Positions 48,513-56,867 of a stretch of DNA of 64,000 nt are shown here, piece by piece (position 1 is the first letter of the stretch; the number at the start of each line of letters is the position of its first letter). The DNA comes from Pseudoxanthomonas sp. PXM01 (GTDB taxonomy: Bacteria; Pseudomonadota; Gammaproteobacteria; Xanthomonadales; Xanthomonadaceae). Both the position numbers and the translations under genes were made by a program. Where the stretch lies: positions 1,920,835 to 1,984,834 of the forward strand of contig NZ_JACVAJ010000001.1 in assembly GCF_014851815.1 (NCBI RefSeq), given 5' to 3'. The notes below the pieces were generated by a model. That model was not told the DNA's origin, made no database searches, and saw only the letters and a program-made list of their open reading frames with translations.

Positions 48513-49076
48513 ATGCCGATCGAAAGGACCATCGAGGAAGCGGCGGAAGTGATCCGCAGCGGCGGCGTGGTCGCCTACCCCACCGAGGCCGTGTGGGGAC
48601 TGGGCTGCGATCCGTTCGATGAAGGCGCCGTGCTGCGCCTGCTGGCGATCAAGCAGCGCCCGGTCGAGAAGGGCCTGATCCTGATCGCCGCCACGCTGGA
48701 ACAGCTGAAGCCGCTGATCGACGTGGCCGCCGTGCCGACCGAGCGCCTGACCGAGGTGCTGTCGAGCTGGCCCGGCCCGCATACCTGGATCATGCCCGCC
48801 ACCGCGCAGGCACCGCGCTGGGTGACCGGTGCGCACCGCGGCATCGCCGTGCGGGTCAGCCAGCATCCGGTCGTGACCGGTCTGTGCCAGGCCTATGGCG
48901 GTGCGCTGGTGTCCACCAGTGCCAACCTCAGCGGCCAGCCCCCGGTCAGCGAGCAGGCGGCGCTGGATCCCGCCCTGCTGGCGCGCGTCGACGCCGTGGT
49001 ACCGGGTGCTACCGGCGGCCTGGAGCGCCCCACCGCCATCCGCGATGCGCTGACCGGCCAATCGCTGCGTGACTGA
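48513..49076 (+). CDS. tsaC: L-threonylcarbamoyladenylate synthase
   Basis: 187 residues. YrdC fold motifs: GGVVAYPTEAVWGLGCDP near the start, RPVEKGLILIAATLEQL, and LVSTSANLSGQPP. It makes threonylcarbamoyl-AMP for the t6A37 modification of ANN-decoding tRNAs. The short length without the Sua5 extension identifies TsaC rather than Sua5. It follows topA by 22 bp, probably co-transcribed. Confidence 0.95.
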   Translation: MPIERTIEEAAEVIRSGGVVAYPTEAVWGLGCDPFDEGAVLRLLAIKQRPVEKGLILIAATLEQLKPLIDVAAVPTERLTEVLSSWPGPHTWIMPATAQAPRWVTGAHRGIAVRVSQHPVVTGLCQAYGGALVSTSANLSGQPPVSEQAALDPALLARVDAVVPGATGGLERPTAIRDALTGQSLRD

Positions 49077-49136
49077 CGGCCATACGGGCCGCGCTTTCAC
49101 CTTCCCATCCCCTGCCCCGGCGCGCACCATGGGGAC

Positions 49137-49856
49137 ATGCCCCGTGTCGTCCTGCCCCTGCTGGTCCTGCTGACCGCCTTGCCGTCCGGCGCGCACGCGC
49201 AGGCGACAGCGGGCACCCAGGTCACCATCTACCGCTGCGTCGCCGCCAACGGCACCGTGGCCTTGCGCGATTCGCCCTGTCTGAAAGGCGAGAAGCAGGA
49301 AGTCCGCGCGATGCAGCGGCCGCAGGATCCACCGCCGCGTCCCGCCGCCAATACGCCCGCCCCCGTGCCGCAACAGGCCCCGCCTCCAGCGCCGACGACG
49401 CGCGTGGTCTACCTCACGCCGCCGAAGCCGATGTACGAATGCACCACCCCCGAGGGCCAGACCTATACCAGCGACAACGATGACGGCAATCCGCGCTGGA
49501 TGCCGTATGGGGGCGTCTATTCCGGCTATCCGGTGTACCCGCGCAGCGGCGGCAGCGTGTCGGGCAACGTGTCGATCGGCAACGGCAACCTCTCCTTCCA
49601 CAGCGGCGATCGCCCTCCGCCACGACCTCCCGGTGGTGGCGGCCACCATCCTGGCCCCCGCCCGGTCTTCGTCCCTGGCGGCGCCTGGGTGCGCGACACC
49701 TGCCATCCGCTTCCACAACAGGAAGTCTGTGCCCGCCTGTCCGACCGCCGTTACGAAATCCTCCGTCGCTATGGCGCGGCGCTGCCCAGCGAGCGCCGCA
49801 CGCTAGACTTGGAACAGCGCGGCATCGATGCGCGCATGTCCAACGATTGCAGGTAA
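49137..49856 (+). CDS. Secreted DUF4124-like protein, proline-rich
   Basis: 239 residues with a signal peptide (VLPLLVLLTALPSGAHA). The motif QVTIYRCVAANGTVALRDSP with a following Cys-Leu-Lys-Gly is the DUF4124 pattern; a proline-rich linker, a glycine/serine-rich segment and a small cysteine-containing C-terminal part follow (VRDTCHPLPQQEVCARLSDR). Function unknown, likely periplasmic. The next gene is a tandem relative, starting on the final base of this stop codon. Confidence 0.75.
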   Translation: MPRVVLPLLVLLTALPSGAHAQATAGTQVTIYRCVAANGTVALRDSPCLKGEKQEVRAMQRPQDPPPRPAANTPAPVPQQAPPPAPTTRVVYLTPPKPMYECTTPEGQTYTSDNDDGNPRWMPYGGVYSGYPVYPRSGGSVSGNVSIGNGNLSFHSGDRPPPRPPGGGGHHPGPRPVFVPGGAWVRDTCHPLPQQEVCARLSDRRYEILRRYGAALPSERRTLDLEQRGIDARMSNDCR

Positions 49857-50524
49857 TGATGAGCGCCTTTCCACGTCCCTTGGCATGCCTGCTGCTCGCA
49901 CTGTCGTGCGGCAGTGCCGGCATCGACGCGGCGACAGCCGCCGAAATCACCATCTACCGCTGCACCGATGCCAGTGGCGCCCTGACGCTGCAGAACTCGC
50001 CATGCCCCAAGGGCATGAAACAGGAAGCCCGCACCATGCAGGGCGTGAACACCGTGCCGATGGCACCGGGCCAGCCGGGCACCGCGGCGACGCCTGCCCT
50101 CGCACCTGCTGCGCCCGCACCCGCGACGACCTCCGCGGAACCGCCGACCACCCCGGAGATCGCCACACCGCCTGCATCGCCGACCAGCAACACCCGACGC
50201 CTGCCGCCTCCCGTCATGTTCCAGTGCACGACCTACGACAAGGGGCGCTACGTCACCGAAGATCCCGAACCGGCATCCCGCTGCGTCACGCTGCAGACCA
50301 TCGGGCTGGATGGCAACCCGCAGTCCGGCGCCGGCCAGGCCTGCGAAGTGGTGCGCGATATCTGTGCACGCGTGCCCGATGGTGCGCTGTGCGAGGCCTG
50401 GCAGAAGCGCCGCGACGAAACCGAAGTCGCCTTCCGCTTCGCGCGCCCCGAGAATGCCGAGAAGAACCGCGCCGACTACGAGCGCGTCGCGCGCATCGTC
50501 GCCGAGAGCAGCTGCGGGCTGTAA
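49856..50524 (+). CDS. Secreted DUF4124-like protein, tandem paralogue
   Basis: 222 residues from the ATG at 49856, sharing one base with the previous stop. Signal peptide (LACLLLALSCGSAGIDA), then EITIYRCTDASGALTLQNSP with Cys-Pro-Lys-Gly, the same motif as the neighbour, a proline/alanine linker, and a cysteine-containing C-terminal domain (MFQCTTYDKGRYVTEDPEP, CEVVRDICARVPDGALCEAW). Its last 49 bp overlap the end of the convergent DJ-1 family gene. Function unknown. Confidence 0.75.
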   Translation: MMSAFPRPLACLLLALSCGSAGIDAATAAEITIYRCTDASGALTLQNSPCPKGMKQEARTMQGVNTVPMAPGQPGTAATPALAPAAPAPATTSAEPPTTPEIATPPASPTSNTRRLPPPVMFQCTTYDKGRYVTEDPEPASRCVTLQTIGLDGNPQSGAGQACEVVRDICARVPDGALCEAWQKRRDETEVAFRFARPENAEKNRADYERVARIVAESSCGL

Positions 50525-51585
50525 CCCGCACTCAACCGCGCCAGCGCCTGCAGCTGCCACGCCTCGCCGAGGCGCCCCTGCATGCCGGCCACCAGCGCAT
50601 GCATCAGCAGCAGGCGCTTGTCCGCCTCCGGTCGCGCCACCCGCGCGCGGCGCGCGGCGTCGATACCGTCGCGGTGGTAGGCCGCCAGCACCTGCACGGC
50701 GAGTTCGTCGCGCCCCGGCGCACGCGCGACCGGTTCATGGCCCAGCGCGCGCACCATCGCCTCGGCGGTGGACCAGGTCGACCACGGGTTCTGCCCGGTC
50801 ACCAGCCGGCCATCGACGACCGTGGTGTCGACGTACATCGGGCCTTCGACGTACTTTGCGCCCTTCTCCTGCAGGCGATCCTGCAGCAGATAGGGGAAAC
50901 GCGCGCGCGCATCCTTGATCAGGAACAGCTCCTCGGCATTGCTGAAGCCAGCCACGCGACGGTTGCGCAGCAGCGGCGTGCCGTCGTCCAGCACCACCTC
51001 CAGCAACGCCGCCGGTCCGTGGCAGACCGCGCCGATCACGCCACCCGCCTGGTAGACCGTGCGCACGACGCGTTGCAGGTCGGCATCACCGGGGAAGTCG
51101 AACATCGTGCCCTTGCCGCCGACGAAGTAGACCGCCGCGTACTGCGCGGGATCCACCTCGCGCAACACGAGACTGGCATCGAGCTTCCTGCGCGCATCAG
51201 TGTCGTTGAGGAAGGCGTAGTCGGCAGCCACCATGTCCTCGTCGTCCAGCCGCATCGGCGGTGACCCGCCCTGTGGACTGGCGATGTCGACCTCGTACCC
51301 GTTGGCGCGGAACACGTAGTACGCCCGCGCCAGCTCGGTCAGTTCGAAACCCGCCTTCTTCTCCCCGCCGGGAAAGTGCGACGTACTGGTCACCACGGCG
51401 AGGATCTTCCCCCGCGTCGCCGGCATCGCATCCCGCATGAAATCCAGGTCCGCCACCGTGCTGTCCGCACGCGCCGGCGGTTGGCTGTCCAGGTCCAGCG
51501 CATGTACGTAGGCGAAGCCGCCGACAACAGCCACCACCAGCCCCGCCGCACAGGCCAGCAGGCCGCGCTTGATCCATCGCTTCAT
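50476..51585 (-). CDS. DJ-1/PfpI-family (class I amidotransferase-like) protein, membrane-anchored
   Basis: 369 residues from the ATG at 51585; further upstream coding is unlikely. An N-terminal anchor (RGLLACAAGLVVAVVGGFAY) precedes a DJ-1/PfpI domain at about 55-285: KILAVVTSTSHFPGGEKKAG, the acidic VDIASPQGGS, and the nucleophile elbow GGVIGAVCHGPAALLEV with its cysteine. Relatives are Hsp31-like glyoxalases or chaperones. The remaining C-terminal helices are unassigned. Its 3' end overlaps the convergent DUF4124-like gene by 49 bp. Confidence 0.85.
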   Translation of the reverse strand: MKRWIKRGLLACAAGLVVAVVGGFAYVHALDLDSQPPARADSTVADLDFMRDAMPATRGKILAVVTSTSHFPGGEKKAGFELTELARAYYVFRANGYEVDIASPQGGSPPMRLDDEDMVAADYAFLNDTDARRKLDASLVLREVDPAQYAAVYFVGGKGTMFDFPGDADLQRVVRTVYQAGGVIGAVCHGPAALLEVVLDDGTPLLRNRRVAGFSNAEELFLIKDARARFPYLLQDRLQEKGAKYVEGPMYVDTTVVDGRLVTGQNPWSTWSTAEAMVRALGHEPVARAPGRDELAVQVLAAYHRDGIDAARRARVARPEADKRLLLMHALVAGMQGRLGEAWQLQALARLSAGYSPQLLSATMRATRS

Positions 51586-51752
51586 GTCCGCTCCCGCTTC
51601 CGTCGATGCAGGCACGCTACGCATCGTGTGTAAAACGAACTTCAATCGCGCCGCCGATGGCGGCCCGGCTCGCCGGCATTGCGGACACGCGTGAGGCCCA
51701 TGCGCACGGCACGCTCGCTAGAATCGGCGGTTTCCCACCGCAAGGACCTCCG

Positions 51753-52412
51753 ATGCCGCACGACCCGATGCCTCGCCTGCTGCGCGAAATGCGCCTGTTG
51801 CGCCTTTATGCCGGCGCGCTGACCCTCGCCTTCGTCGCCGTGCTGCTGACCGCCTTCAAGACGCCGGACCCGCACTACGCGCGACTGTCGGTGGAACGCC
51901 TGGACATCGTGGATGCCGACGGCACGCCGCGCGTGGTGCTGGCCAACCAGCAGCGCTTCCCGCCACCGATGTTGAACGGCGAGACGTTCAAGCGCGCCGT
52001 CACGCCCGCGGGCCTGGTGTTCTACGACCGCAAGGGCAACGAGGTCGGCGGGCTGGCGCTGACCGATGTGGAGGCCGGCAAGGTCTCCGCCCTCGCCTTC
52101 GACAATCCCAACATGGATGCCATCGGCCTGATGACACGCATCGGCGCCGACGGCGAGCCGATCAGCAGCGGCCTGCAGATCAACCAGGCCGTGCCGTCGC
52201 ACGTGAAGGTGCTGGATGCGGCCAAGCAGGCCACGCGCCGCATCGCCATCCAGAACGAACACAACGACGCCGAGATCCTGCTGGCCGATGCCAGCGGCAA
52301 GGACCGCATCCGCCTGCGCGTGGACCGCGCCGGCGACGCACGCATCGAAGTGCTGGATGCCAACGGCCGCGTGGTATTCAGCGCGCCGGAGGCGGCGACC
52401 CGGAAGCCGTAG
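51753..52412 (+). CDS. Membrane-anchored beta-rich protein, unknown function
   Basis: 219 residues from the ATG at 51753, preceded by AAGGA with a six-base spacer. One N-terminal membrane helix (LYAGALTLAFVAVLLTAF). The exported part has four or five repeats of a beta-hairpin pattern 'D-x-D/N-G-x-x-x-h-x-h': VERLDIVDADGTPRVVLA, GLVFYDRKGNEVGGLAL, ILLADASGKDRIRLRV and IEVLDANGRVVFSAP. I do not recognise the family. Divergent from the DJ-1-like gene. Confidence 0.6.
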   Translation: MPHDPMPRLLREMRLLRLYAGALTLAFVAVLLTAFKTPDPHYARLSVERLDIVDADGTPRVVLANQQRFPPPMLNGETFKRAVTPAGLVFYDRKGNEVGGLALTDVEAGKVSALAFDNPNMDAIGLMTRIGADGEPISSGLQINQAVPSHVKVLDAAKQATRRIAIQNEHNDAEILLADASGKDRIRLRVDRAGDARIEVLDANGRVVFSAPEAATRKP

Positions 52413-52540
52413 CGCGGACACGCGATGCGCGCATGCCGCCGCGCATCGCATCGCCTCACACTCAGGCATGGCTTCCTGCCCATGGAGCGGCACGCCTGCG
52501 GCGCGTAACGTCATCCGCGTTCCGGGGAAGGGCGTGCGCG

Positions 52541-53743
52541 ATGGCGAAGTGGATGAAGCGGTTGGCGCTGGTGTTCGCACTTGCCAGCGCGGCGTTGATC
52601 GGCCTGGTGGTGTTCGGTGGTTTCCGCCTGAAGGATCCGCACGGCAACGTCGCGTTCGGCTGGGATGCGGACGCGCGGCGCTTCCAGATCATGGAGAAGC
52701 CGGCGCTGGCGGTGGAGGGCCCGCATGTGTTCCTTCATGACAGCGGCTACGAGGTGCTTGCCACGCAGCAGGATGCGCACGTCTGGCGACTGGTCCGTAC
52801 GCGCCTGCCCGCGTCGCCGTTGCCGACGCTCACCGTGCAGGTCGGCAATGCCGCGAAGACGCGCTTCCCGGTGCCGTTGCGCCCGGCCTCGCCCGCCCGT
52901 AGCGCGGTACATGCCGACAACCCCTCGCGCCTGCTGATGCTGTCGGACATCGAGGGCGAGTTCGACAAGTTCACCTCGCTGTTGCGCGCGCAGGGCGTCA
53001 TCGACGACGCCCTGCACTGGCGCTACGGCGACAGCCATGTCGCGCTGGTCGGCGACTTCGTCGATCGCGGCGACGACATGACGGCCGTGCTGTGGCTGAT
53101 CTACCGGCTGCAGGTCGAAGCCGATGCCGCCGGCGGACGTGTGCACTACGTGCTCGGCAACCACGAACACCTCGCGATGTCGGGCCGCAAGAAGTACTGG
53201 CCCAGCGGCCTGGTCGCGTTCGCGCAGGCCCTGGGCGACGACGGCGACGAGCGCCTGTTCTCCGCGCAGTCGGTGCTCGGCACCTGGCTGGCGGAACAGC
53301 CGGTGGTCGCGCGTGTCGGCGATCATCTTTTCGTGCACGGCGGCATCAGCCAGGACGTGCTCGCACTCGACCTGGACATCGACCAGATCAACGCGCTCGC
53401 GCAACCGCACCTGCACGATGAACCGGAAGGCCTGCACGGCGACGCCGACATCCTGCTCGGGCGCAGCGGGCTGACCTGGTACCGTGGCATGGCGTTGCCC
53501 GACGATGCCAACCATCGTCGCGAAGCCGATCCTGCCGCCCATCTGCAGCGCGCGCTCGCGCGCTACGGCGCCAAGCGCATCGCCATCGGCCACACGCTGG
53601 TCCCCGACATCAGGCTGGAACAGCAGGGCCGCCTGCTGCGGCTCGATGTCCACCATGCCGATCAGACATCGCAGGCGGCCCTGTACGAAGACGGCGTGTT
53701 GTGGCGCGTGGATGCGGAAGGTGGGCGCGCTCGTCTGCAGTAG
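52541..53743 (+). CDS. Membrane-anchored metallophosphatase, PPP/ApaH-like
   Basis: 400 residues from the ATG at 52541, with GGGGAAGGG upstream. A signal anchor (LALVFALASAALIGLVVFGG) is followed by a calcineurin-type domain with motifs in order: LMLSDIEGEFDKF, HVALVGDFVDRGDDM, YVLGNHEHLAM, LFVHGGIS and RIAIGHTLVPDIR. The GDxVDRG and GNHE forms point to the PPP-like protein phosphatase or diadenosine-tetraphosphatase group. The catalytic domain would face the periplasm. Substrate unknown. Confidence 0.8.
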   Translation: MAKWMKRLALVFALASAALIGLVVFGGFRLKDPHGNVAFGWDADARRFQIMEKPALAVEGPHVFLHDSGYEVLATQQDAHVWRLVRTRLPASPLPTLTVQVGNAAKTRFPVPLRPASPARSAVHADNPSRLLMLSDIEGEFDKFTSLLRAQGVIDDALHWRYGDSHVALVGDFVDRGDDMTAVLWLIYRLQVEADAAGGRVHYVLGNHEHLAMSGRKKYWPSGLVAFAQALGDDGDERLFSAQSVLGTWLAEQPVVARVGDHLFVHGGISQDVLALDLDIDQINALAQPHLHDEPEGLHGDADILLGRSGLTWYRGMALPDDANHRREADPAAHLQRALARYGAKRIAIGHTLVPDIRLEQQGRLLRLDVHHADQTSQAALYEDGVLWRVDAEGGRARLQ

Positions 53744-53791
53744 AAGCTCAGCACGCCAGCGAGGGCCATCGTCGACCCAGGAAAATGCACT

Positions 53792-54112
53792 CTACGTGGT
53801 CGGGCGGCCGCGGATCCAAGCGATGCCGGCAGCCACGCCATTGGCCGACAGGATCAACAGCGCATTCCAGAAGAAGAAGGCGATGGCCTTGAAGCCACCG
53901 TCCTTGTGCATGGCAGTCAACGATGTCTCTGCATCCTGGCCGGCGTAGTACGAACAGGCCGCAAACAGCGCAAGCGAAGACACGACACACCAGATCGACA
54001 CGATCCGCCACCAGCGGCCGAACACCCGTCTGCTTGCCAGCAGGCGATCGACCCGGCGCGTGACCCATAGCGCCAGCAGCATCGGCAGGACGACGAAGAG
54101 GAGGATCTCCAT
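53792..54112 (-). CDS. Small membrane protein, unknown function
   Basis: 106 residues from the ATG at 54112. Three hydrophobic segments (EILLFVVLPMLLALWVTRRV, IVSIWCVVSSLALFAACSYY, AIAFFFWNALLILSANGVAA) make a three-helix inner-membrane protein. No motif recognised. It begins 5 bp after the end of the upstream dehydrogenase gene on the same strand, so it is likely in one operon with it. Confidence 0.65.
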   Translation of the reverse strand: MEILLFVVLPMLLALWVTRRVDRLLASRRVFGRWWRIVSIWCVVSSLALFAACSYYAGQDAETSLTAMHKDGGFKAIAFFFWNALLILSANGVAAGIAWIRGRPTT

Positions 54113-54117
54113 CTGTC

Positions 54118-54909
54118 TCAGAACCCGTACCGCAAGAACCCGCCATCCACCGCGATGCACTCGCCGGTGACATAGCTGGACGCGGGCAGGCACAGGAAGG
54201 CGACGGCGCCAGCGACTTCCTCGGGTTCGCCGATGCGGCGCATCGGCGTGCGTTCGATCACTTCGTCGTAGTAGTCCGCGTCCGACAGCGGGCCGGACGT
54301 GCGGCGCGTGCGGATGTACCACGGCGCCACCGCGTTCACGCGCACGCCGTCCTCGGCCCATTCGGCGGCGAGGTTGCGGGTGAGCTGGTGCAGCGCGGCT
54401 TTTGTCATGCCGTAGGGCGCGCCGCTGCGCACGGCGGTGATGCCGGACACGCTGCCGACGTTGACGATGCACGAGGCGGCGTGGCGCGTGAGTAGCGGAT
54501 GCGCGTAGCGCGAGAGTTCGAACACGGAGAACAGGTTGGTCTCGAAGATGCCGCGCCACTCGTCCTCGGTGTAGTCCACCGCGGCGCGGGTGACGTTGCC
54601 ACCGGCGTTGTTGACCAGGATGTTGAGGCCGTCGCCGTGGTCTTCGACCCAGTCGAGGATGGCGCGCCGGTCCTCGTCGTCGGCCACGTCGGCGGCCAGC
54701 GTGCCGATCTCGCGCTCGGGGAATTCCTCACCCAGGTCGGCACGCGCCTCCTGCAGGGCGTCGACGTCGCGCGCCACCATTAGCACGTCGGCGCCCAGGC
54801 CCAGCAGTTCGCGCGTGATCGCCAGCCCGATGCCCGCGCTCGCGCCGGTCACCAGTGCCCGTTGTCCGTCCAGCCGCCACCGGTTCGCCGCCACATGCGC
54901 CTCCTTCAT
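54118..54909 (-). CDS. Short-chain dehydrogenase/reductase (tropinone reductase-like)
   Basis: 263 residues from the ATG at 54909; an ATG five codons upstream is possible. SDR motifs: [30 protein letters not shown], the serine region [11 protein letters not shown] and the catalytic YGMTK. The C-terminus ([20 protein letters not shown]) is typical of the family. Overall pattern matches the tropinone reductase-like group, whose bacterial substrates are unknown. It precedes the small membrane protein. Confidence 0.88.
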   Translation of the reverse strand: MKEAHVAANRWRLDGQRALVTGASAGIGLAITRELLGLGADVLMVARDVDALQEARADLGEEFPEREIGTLAADVADDEDRRAILDWVEDHGDGLNILVNNAGGNVTRAAVDYTEDEWRGIFETNLFSVFELSRYAHPLLTRHAASCIVNVGSVSGITAVRSGAPYGMTKAALHQLTRNLAAEWAEDGVRVNAVAPWYIRTRRTSGPLSDADYYDEVIERTPMRRIGEPEEVAGAVAFLCLPASSYVTGECIAVDGGFLRYGF

Positions 54910-54952
54910 CGATGGGCGTAGCATAGCGCCACGTCACAGGAGGACCGTCGCC

Positions 54953-55081
54953 ATGACCCGGATCCGCCTCACCCTGCTTGCCGCGTTGCTGCTGGCCTGC
55001 GCCGCCTGCCGCGCCCCCGAGCCTCCCCCTACCGACAAGCCGCCGGAACCGCAGGCGGGCGCGGACAGCGTCGCGGCCTGA
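54953..55081 (+). CDS. Small lipoprotein
   Basis: 42 residues with a strong ribosome-binding site (CAGGAGG before the ATG). The N-terminus is a short lipoprotein signal: two arginines, LTLLAALLLACAAC, and a lipobox cysteine at residue 16 or 19. The mature part (RAPEPPPTDKPPEPQAGADS) is proline-rich and only about 25 residues. This is one of the tiny lipoproteins common in this family and easily missed. Divergent from the dehydrogenase. Confidence 0.65.
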   Translation: MTRIRLTLLAALLLACAACRAPEPPPTDKPPEPQAGADSVAA

Positions 55082-55089
55082 GCCGTCGG

Positions 55090-55152
55090 TCACGCCACCG
55101 CGAAGACGAAGGACGTCATCGACAGCACATACAGTAGTACTCGTAGCCCCAT
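55090..55152 (-). CDS. Possible 20-residue membrane micro-protein
   Basis: The ATG at 55152 has GAGG six bases upstream and encodes MGLRVLLYVLSMTSFVFAVA, a complete single transmembrane helix, then a stop. It looks like a real micro-protein in length, start and composition. No homologue can be cited and chance cannot be excluded. Confidence 0.3.
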   Translation of the reverse strand: MGLRVLLYVLSMTSFVFAVA

Positions 55153-55209
55153 CACCATCCTCGTCCGGGGAAGGAGCGGTGGTACGCACGACGTCACGCC
55201 GGAGGTTCC

Positions 55210-55554
55210 GTGAAAGTACCGCTCCTGTGTCTGCTGCTCATGCTTCCTATCAGCGCTATCGCCGAGGACGAACCGGAGCTCGGTCCCGACACGTGGCCGA
55301 CCACGGTCGAGGCGACCGTCAAGGACATCGTCGGTGCGCTTTCCGAGGACGACAAGGCCACGGTACGGGCGACAAAGAAGGACGACCTCATCATGTTCCA
55401 TCACGGGTGGGGGATGGGCATCCGTAACCACTACGGGCTCTGGCGAGGTAACAGCCAACTCATCGAGTCAGCCTGCGGCAAGCCCTGCCATCCTGATGAC
55501 GCTTCCATGGTGATCATCGAAGCGGTGTGGTCGGCGCTGCAGCGCAAGGACTGA
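55210..55554 (+). CDS. Secreted DUF6794-like protein
   Basis: 114 residues with a signal peptide (VPLLCLLLMLPISAIAED). The mature part has helix-rich segments (VEATVKDIVGALSEDDKATV), a motif HHGWGMGIRNHYGLWRGNS and a short CGKPCHPDDASMVIIEAVWS end, a pattern I associate with DUF6794. Function unknown. The 115 bp that follow contain only the repeat hairpin near 55632. Confidence 0.6.
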   Translation: MKVPLLCLLLMLPISAIAEDEPELGPDTWPTTVEATVKDIVGALSEDDKATVRATKKDDLIMFHHGWGMGIRNHYGLWRGNSQLIESACGKPCHPDDASMVIIEAVWSALQRKD

Positions 55555-55631
55555 AACGGATCACCCCAACGGAGTGTCCGACCTGACACGCGCTGGTGCG
55601 CATGTCGGGCAACGTATCGGCCCGCACGCAT

Positions 55632-55658
55632 CCTCTCGCCCGCTCGCGGGGGAGAGGG
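55632..55658. repeat. CTCTC/GAGAG palindromic repeat
   Basis: CCTCTC...GCGGGGGAGAGG forms a hairpin of the 'CCTCTCCCGC ... GCGGGAGAGG' type widely scattered between genes in this group. It lies between the DUF6794-like gene and map (convergent) and may serve as a terminator. A weaker relative is seen at about 35549-35566, inside the tail of the GT4 gene. Confidence 0.5.
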
Positions 55659-55668
55659 TGCAGAAGCA

Positions 55669-56445
55669 TCAGTGGAGGTCGCGCGGCGGTACTTCGCCCT
55701 TGCGCAGCGTCAGCACGCGCGCACCGGTGCGCGTCACCGCGACGGTATGTTCGAACTGCGCGGAGAGTTTCCCGTCACGCGTGTACACCGGCCATTGGTC
55801 CGGCGTGTGGCGCACGGCGGCACGGCCTTCGTTGAGCATCGGTTCGATGGTGAACACCATGCCTTCCTCCAGCACCTGGCCGGTGCCGGGCCGACCGTAG
55901 TGATGCACGTGCGGGGCTTCGTGCATCTCGCGGCCGATGCCATGGCCGCCGTACTCCTTCACCACGCTGTAGCCCTGCGAGCGCGCGTAGTGCGCGATGG
56001 CGTGGCCGACGTCGCCCAGGCGTGCGCCGGGACGCACGGCGGCGATGCCTTTCCACATGGCGTGGTACGCGGCCTGCACCAGCCGGCGCGCGGGATACGC
56101 GACCTCGCCCACCAGGTAGGTGGTGCTGGAGTCGGCGATATAGCCGTTCTTTTCCAGCGTGATGTCGAAGTTGACGATCTGCCCGCTGCGCAGCACGTCG
56201 TCGTGCGAGGGCATGCCATGGCAGACCACGTGGTCGATCGACGCGTTGAGCACGTACGGGAAGTCGTACTGCCCCTTGCTTGCCGGCCGCGCGTGCAGCT
56301 CGTCGGCGATCATGCGTTCGACGAGGTCGTTGACCGCCATCGTGCTCATGCCTTCCAGCGTGAGCGTGCCGAGCCGGTCGAACACGGACGCCAGCAGCGC
56401 GCCGGCCTCCGCCATCAGCGCGAGCTCGGCCTCGGTCTTGATCAT
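55669..56445 (-). CDS. map: Type I methionine aminopeptidase
   Basis: 258 residues from the ATG at 56445; apparent upstream coding is out of frame with the ParD-like gene. Metal ligands are in place: DHVVCHGMPSHDDVL, NFDITLEKNGYIADSSTTY (two aspartates), YGGHGIGREMHEAPHV, VFTIEPMLN and the final glutamate in AQFEHTVAVT. It removes the initiator methionine from nascent proteins. This copy sits with a ParD-like gene, overlapping it by four bases, so it is probably a second, specialised map rather than the housekeeping gene beside rpsB. Confidence 0.93.
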   Translation of the reverse strand: MIKTEAELALMAEAGALLASVFDRLGTLTLEGMSTMAVNDLVERMIADELHARPASKGQYDFPYVLNASIDHVVCHGMPSHDDVLRSGQIVNFDITLEKNGYIADSSTTYLVGEVAYPARRLVQAAYHAMWKGIAAVRPGARLGDVGHAIAHYARSQGYSVVKEYGGHGIGREMHEAPHVHHYGRPGTGQVLEEGMVFTIEPMLNEGRAAVRHTPDQWPVYTRDGKLSAQFEHTVAVTRTGARVLTLRKGEVPPRDLH

Positions 56446-56654
56446 GTGTGGCCCGAGCGCAGCGGCGCCGGTTGCACGCCGGCCGCGCGCAGTTCGTTGG
56501 CGACGATGTCCTGGAAGCTCAGCTCCGGATGCATCTCGCAGAGCATGCCGACCTTGATCCAGAAGTTGGCCTGCGCGTTGATCGAGCGATGGCTGACGGT
56601 GCAGGCACGACGCAGTTGGTCGTGCAGCGCGTCGTCGATGTTGACGATGCCCAT
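56442..56654 (-). CDS. ParD-like antitoxin-family protein
   Basis: 70 residues. The N-terminal part (IVNIDDALHDQLRRACTVSH, RSINAQANFWIKVGML) is a ribbon-helix-helix fold of the ParD-like family; the rest (LSFQDIVANELRAAG) is a short helix. It overlaps map by four bases in an ATGA junction. ParD antitoxins bind DNA and repress their operon; here the usual ParE toxin is replaced by a methionine aminopeptidase. The palindromic site just upstream is the obvious operator. Confidence 0.82.
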   Translation of the reverse strand: MGIVNIDDALHDQLRRACTVSHRSINAQANFWIKVGMLCEMHPELSFQDIVANELRAAGVQPAPLRSGHT

Positions 56655-56671
56655 GGGGGGCCCCGAGGGAA

Positions 56672-56699
56672 ACGAATATATGAATCATATACGATTCGT
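56672..56699. promoter_or_regulatory. Palindromic operator/promoter candidate for the ParD-like-map operon
   Basis: Two nested inverted repeats: ACGAAT (56672-56677) with ATTCGT (56694-56699), and GAATC (56682-56686) with GATTC (56693-56697). The region is AT-rich in a very GC-rich setting and, read leftward, includes TATGAT-like boxes. It lies 18 bp upstream of the ParD-like start and could be its own operator. Confidence 0.55.
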
Positions 56700-56867
56700 G
56701 TATTCCGCTCCAGCAACCCTTTTCCCGATCCCGCCTGCGGAGATCCGCCGGCCATATCCCGCGCGCCCAAACTGACCTCTCGCGAAGCACACCCCGCGCG
56801 TCCTTCCCGCCGCCCCCTGCGCCACCGAGGACGGCGGACCGACGCCGTCGGCCGTCCTGCTCCCGCT

